Shown here: piece after piece, positions 29,754 through 33,261 of the stretch
Position numbering within the stretch: the first letter of the stretch is position 1
Layout of the letters: each line of letters opens with the position of its first letter
NCBI GenBank assembly: GCA_007695115.1
Contig: REEK01000059.1
Coordinates: 1 to 33,261, forward strand
Length of the DNA: 33,261 bases
Direction: 5' to 3'
DNA from: Sphaerobacteraceae bacterium
GTDB taxonomy: Bacteria; Chloroflexota; Chloroflexia; Thermomicrobiales; Thermomicrobiaceae
Notes under the pieces: generated by a model
Told to the model about the DNA's origin: nothing
Seen by the model: the letters and a program-made list of their open reading frames with translations, nothing else
Databases searched by the model: none
Position numbers and translations under genes: made by a program

Positions 29754-32243
29754 CTATCTCAGTGATTCAGGAAGGGCCCGGGGAAACCGGCGTCGCCAGA
29801 ACGCAGCCAGCCGGGCAACCAGATGCAGCTGCCATGTGAAGCGAAGCAGGAACGACCAGGCAACCACCGCCACGGCGATCGCCAGATATGCTTCCGGACG
29901 CAGAATCTGCAATTCGTAGAAGTTCCTCAGGGGCGGGATCGCCAGAATCAGCACGTACCCCACGGTCATCAGTGCGGCCACTCCGGCTGGCTTCCAGTCA
30001 CCGGTGGTTTGCTCGACAATCGCAAACCAGCGATGCGGTGGATGCACGTAAGCAACCAGCACGATGCCACAGAGGATCGATGTGGTGACCAGGGCCTCCC
30101 TGGCCAGGAACATATCGCCGGTCATCTCGATAGTGGTGACATAGACACCGATTCCCAGAATCGCCGTCAGTACAGCCGCAGGCACCACGAAATGGCTGGC
30201 TGAACGCAGAATCCGCTTCGGGGTCTCCCCCGGAGTTGCCCAGAACGCCAGGGCCAGAATCGGCGCGCCGATCGTCAGCATCGCCAACAGTGTGTCGAGC
30301 TTCGGAGTCGAGGGAAACGGATACCCCAGCAGAGATACCCCGATGATGATCAACCCCATATAGAAGCCCCGACTCAGGAACAGCCGGATAATCGCTTCCA
30401 TGCCGCGCAGGATCCGCTGCCCTTCCTGAAACGCTCGAGGCAGCGAACTGAACGAGTCATCCATCAGCACCAGATCAGCCACCCCACGGGTTACCTGGCT
30501 GCCACTACGCATCGCCATCGCCACATGAGACTTCTTCAGCGCCAGGACGTCGTTGACCCCATCACCGATCATCGCCACATAGTGGCCTCGTCGATTGAGC
30601 GCCTCGACCAGTCGCTCTTTCTGCTTCGGAGTAATTCTGCCGAAGACCGACGTATTGACGGCGACCTCTTCCAGCTCGTTGTCATCCATCCGATCGAGGT
30701 CATACCCGGAGACCGCCGAGTTATCGCTGGCCAGTCCAGCCTGACGCGCCAGCACGGAGACCGTCCCCGGATGATCACCGGAGATCACCTTCGGCTCGAT
30801 GCCGGCCTCGCGGAAATGGGCAATGGTCTCCTGGGCATCCGGGCGAAGCTCATCGCGCAACGCCACGAGCCCCATAATCTCGATCGTGTCGGGCAACTCT
30901 GGAGAGTCATCCGAATCTTCGGCACCATAGGTCAGGGAATCTGGAGACTGGCAGATGATCAGCACTCTCAGTCCCTCACCGATCATCTCGTCAGCACGTT
31001 CGGCGATGTGGTCTGGCATCTGAACATGGTTCCGGAACGCCTCCGGAGCGCCGAAGATGATCGATCCGCCCTCCGGGAACGTTCCCCCACTCCACTTCCA
31101 GTCCGAGGAAAACGGCACCTCGGCCGTCAACTCACGGGCATCTGCCGGAAACGCATCGGCCAGCGCCTCAGTGGTGCGATTACTGGTGGACACGCTGGAG
31201 ACGAGCTGGCCAAGCCCAGTCCGCAGATCAGAATCATCATCCTCAATCGGCACCACCGTTTCCAGATCGAGCCGGTTTGTGGTCAAGGTACCGGTCTTGT
31301 CGACGCAGAGCACGTCGACGTGACTGGTCGACTCCACGGCGTTCATCCGCTGGATGAGCAATCCTTTGCCAGCCAGACGCACAGCCGCCATGGCATAGGT
31401 CACGGTTACCATGAAGACCAGACCCTGCGGCACCAGCCCGAAGATCACGGCAGCTGCCCGGACACTGTCTCCAAACGGCAGATCGAGATCCCCGCTGCGA
31501 TACTGCAAGGCAATCTGGACAGCCAGGGCAATCGCCATCACCAGCATCACCTGAATGATCAGGGCAACTTCGCGCTGAAGGGGAGTGCGAATGTTTCGAT
31601 AGCTTCGGGCACCGGCTGTCATCTCATTGGCAACGCTCTCATGCCCTACCCGGGTTGCCTGATAGCGCACGGCGCCAGTCATGCAGAAGCTTCCGGAGAA
31701 GACCTCGTCACCCGGACGTTTCGCAAGCAGGTCGGATTCGCCGGTCAGCAGCGATTCGTCAACACTGGCCGGACCGCCGTGAATCACCATTCCATCGACC
31801 AGGAACTGATCACCTGATTCGGCCAGGAGAACGTCATCCTGCACCACTTCATGCGGGGCAATAACCTGCTCGTTGCCATCCCGGACCACTCTCGCTTCCG
31901 GCCTGAGAAGCAGGGCAACACGATCCAGCTTGCGTTTGGCCCGAGCCTCCTGAAAGACCCCGACGGAGACATTGGCTACCACCAGACCGGCCGTTACCAG
32001 CGCATCACCGAAGAAGCCGAGCACCACCAGAATACTGGCGATGGTCAACAGGATAAGGTGAATCGGCGTAATCAGATTGTCGAGAAAGATCCGGGAATAT
32101 GTTCGGCTGGTGCCGGGTGGAGCTGTGTTGGAGCGTCCATCGCGATGCCGCTGGTCGACTTCGGTTGTCGTCAGTCCGGTCTGGGGATCGATCGAGGGGA
32201 TCTCATCCGCGCTGACCGATCTCGTCTGCGTCTCAACCGTCAT
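29754..32243 (-). CDS. P-type cation-transporting ATPase, CtpE-like
   Basis: The product has 829 residues from the ATG at 32243 (AGGAAG 9 nt upstream); an ATG at 32285 would add 14 residues but has a weaker ribosome site. In order: helix pair 1-2 (LILLTIASILVVLGFFGD), the actuator motif DESLLTGES, helix 4 with FGLVPQGLVFMVTV (Q273), the phosphorylation site VDKTGTLTTN (D315), the KVISGDHPGT region, the hinge MIGDGVNDVLALKKSHVAMA and six C-terminal helices. There is no N-terminal heavy-metal domain. Layout and phrases recall CtpE and related calcium-type P-ATPases. The usual PEGL at the helix-4 ion site reads PQGL here, so the transported ion is uncertain. Confidence 0.92.
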   Translation of the reverse strand: MTVETQTRSVSADEIPSIDPQTGLTTTEVDQRHRDGRSNTAPPGTSRTYSRIFLDNLITPIHLILLTIASILVVLGFFGDALVTAGLVVANVSVGVFQEARAKRKLDRVALLLRPEARVVRDGNEQVIAPHEVVQDDVLLAESGDQFLVDGMVIHGGPASVDESLLTGESDLLAKRPGDEVFSGSFCMTGAVRYQATRVGHESVANEMTAGARSYRNIRTPLQREVALIIQVMLVMAIALAVQIALQYRSGDLDLPFGDSVRAAAVIFGLVPQGLVFMVTVTYAMAAVRLAGKGLLIQRMNAVESTSHVDVLCVDKTGTLTTNRLDLETVVPIEDDDSDLRTGLGQLVSSVSTSNRTTEALADAFPADARELTAEVPFSSDWKWSGGTFPEGGSIIFGAPEAFRNHVQMPDHIAERADEMIGEGLRVLIICQSPDSLTYGAEDSDDSPELPDTIEIMGLVALRDELRPDAQETIAHFREAGIEPKVISGDHPGTVSVLARQAGLASDNSAVSGYDLDRMDDNELEEVAVNTSVFGRITPKQKERLVEALNRRGHYVAMIGDGVNDVLALKKSHVAMAMRSGSQVTRGVADLVLMDDSFSSLPRAFQEGQRILRGMEAIIRLFLSRGFYMGLIIIGVSLLGYPFPSTPKLDTLLAMLTIGAPILALAFWATPGETPKRILRSASHFVVPAAVLTAILGIGVYVTTIEMTGDMFLAREALVTTSILCGIVLVAYVHPPHRWFAIVEQTTGDWKPAGVAALMTVGYVLILAIPPLRNFYELQILRPEAYLAIAVAVVAWSFLLRFTWQLHLVARLAAFWRRRFPRALPESLR

Positions 32244-32342
32244 CCCGCGGTGCTTCCTATCCCTGTGTTGCAGGCGAACTGACATCAGCCAGCGTGTCAG
32301 TCAATGACGGAATCATACCGCGAGATAGCGCGCCACTGGCCG

Positions 32343-33261
32343 CTAATCCGCTTCCTCGTTCTCATCAGACCCATACGGCTTCGGTTTTGCAAACGAGATC
32401 ACGATCACCGCGAGAATCGGCAGCGCAGCCATCACCAGAATCGGTAACGTATAGCTCCCGGTCTGCTCCTGGAGAAACGCCACCGGGAGCGGGCCGACGG
32501 CAGCGCTGGTGATCCCTACCATCATCGCCGAGCCCTGAATTCGACCCAGATTATGTCGACCATAGATATGTGCCCAGGTGGTTCCGCCGACGATTCGCTG
32601 GAATCCACCCTGCATCCCGAGGAACAGTGCATAGATGATCGCCAGGAACGGACTGGTGATCACCAGCGCCAGCAGCGTGGCGATCAGAAGTGCGGCCATC
32701 GTCAGTCCGAAGAGGAACTTCGGCCCCATTCGATCGACGATGAACCCGCCCGCCATCGAGGAACTTGCCGAGGTGATCGCATATGGCACGAAAACACTCG
32801 CCGCAATTGCCGCCGAGAGACCACGCTCGTCAAAGATCGAGACCTGATGAAAGATCAGAGCGGTGGAGACGAACGATGGAGTTGCCAGCGGGAGCGCCAG
32901 CAGCCAGAAGGTCGGCGAGGTGAATACCTTGCGTTTGTCCGGCTGACTCTTCACCTGTGCAGCGGTTGGCTCGTTGGCCGGCGGCCGATCGCGATTGTCC
33001 GGATGCAGTCCGATATCTTCCGGTGTATTGCGCACCAGGAAGATCGCTCCTGGCAAAACCAGAACCCAGACCATGACACCGAGCACCATATAGGCTTCCC
33101 GCCAGCCGATGCTGCTGATCAGAAACTGCGCTAACGGAGGCAGGACTGCGTTGGAGGCGGCAAACCCGAGCCCCACCACGGCCATCGCCCGGCCGCGACG
33201 CTCTACGAACCACGACGCCACAAGCAGGGTGGAATTGATCGGCAATGATCCCTGCCCGAAC
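32343..33261 (-). CDS. MFS transporter, 5' end cut by window edge
   Basis: The frame is open to the right edge, so the true start lies outside. At least 305 residues are visible. They include the MFS loop phrase ASWFVERRGRAMAVVGLGFA, a central hydrophilic loop (DRPPANEPTAAQVKSQPDKR) and IVDRMGPKFLFGLTMAALLI, the second-half copy of the D-R-x-G motif. Helix GGFQRIVGGTTWAHIYGRHN and four more helices follow, ending in a short acidic tail. The PTP-like phrase FLVRNTPEDIGLHPD is typical of MFS carboxylate/oxalate-type transporters. The substrate is unknown. It lies on the same strand as the P-type ATPase, about 100 bases upstream of the chosen ATPase start, so the two may be co-transcribed. Confidence 0.88.
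   Translation of the reverse strand, partial: FGQGSLPINSTLLVASWFVERRGRAMAVVGLGFAASNAVLPPLAQFLISSIGWREAYMVLGVMVWVLVLPGAIFLVRNTPEDIGLHPDNRDRPPANEPTAAQVKSQPDKRKVFTSPTFWLLALPLATPSFVSTALIFHQVSIFDERGLSAAIAASVFVPYAITSASSSMAGGFIVDRMGPKFLFGLTMAALLIATLLALVITSPFLAIIYALFLGMQGGFQRIVGGTTWAHIYGRHNLGRIQGSAMMVGITSAAVGPLPVAFLQEQTGSYTLPILVMAALPILAVIVISFAKPKPYGSDENEEAD

Noticed and set aside
1-33261. tRNA, rRNA, integrase, transposase or prophage genes
   Set aside because: No tRNA T-loop context, rRNA segment or mobile-element gene was recognised by eye. A tRNAscan or profile search would settle it.

Overview
The window is GC-rich bacterial DNA from an ordinary chromosome. No rRNA, tRNA, integrase, transposase or CRISPR array was seen. 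The gene mix (YgeY-like M20 hydrolase, DUF420 protein, LPG-synthase-type flippase homologue, LysM/M23 hydrolase, CtpE-like P-type ATPase, secreted β-sandwich proteins) and the dispersed palindromic repeats suggest Chloroflexota, possibly the Thermomicrobia. That placement is inference; no marker gene in the window settles it.

Layout. 1-4440 (minus): two adjacent paralogous exported β-sandwich proteins, the first cut by the left edge. 4441-4937: a promoter and a cluster of hairpin repeats. 4938-8689 (minus): a MacB/LolCD-type ABC exporter, ATPase then double-FtsX permease. 8972-10429 (minus): a flippase-like membrane protein followed by a small CBM48 protein. 10866-12047 (plus): M20 hydrolase. 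12256-15075 (minus): methyltransferase, YtcJ-like amidohydrolase and a small DUF5808-like protein. 15159-18983 (plus): a 1097-residue M14 metallopeptidase and a small unknown protein. 19100-21866 (plus): a tight four-gene set of DUF420 protein, ABC ATPase, ABC-2 permease and membrane protein. 21812-23380 (minus): a polytopic sulfite-oxidase-type molybdoenzyme whose end overlaps the previous gene. 23381-24084: repeats plus a candidate small RNA. 24085-24870 (plus): L-aspartate dehydrogenase. 24867-26408 (minus): GT4 glycosyltransferase. 26677-27150 (plus): Hsp20. 27568-29466 (plus): LysM/M23 envelope hydrolase. 29754-32243 (minus): P-type ATPase. 32343-33261 (minus): MFS transporter cut by the right edge.

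Themes. Many products act at the envelope: exported proteins, an exporter, a flippase homologue, a wall hydrolase and a glycosyltransferase. Several others handle amino acids or peptides: M20, M14, amidohydrolase and aspartate dehydrogenase. DUF420 beside an ABC-2 transporter and a molybdoenzyme suggests a respiratory link, but this is weak.

The most striking non-coding signal is at about 23788-23975 on the minus strand. A near-consensus sigma-70 promoter (TTGACA-16-TACAAT) is followed by a hairpin, a three-way junction and an intrinsic terminator with a U tract. Together these read as an independent small structured RNA of about 150 nt. The next most interesting is a twin-hairpin repeat present twice (4847-4909 and 12115-12176), whose stems differ by compensatory changes.
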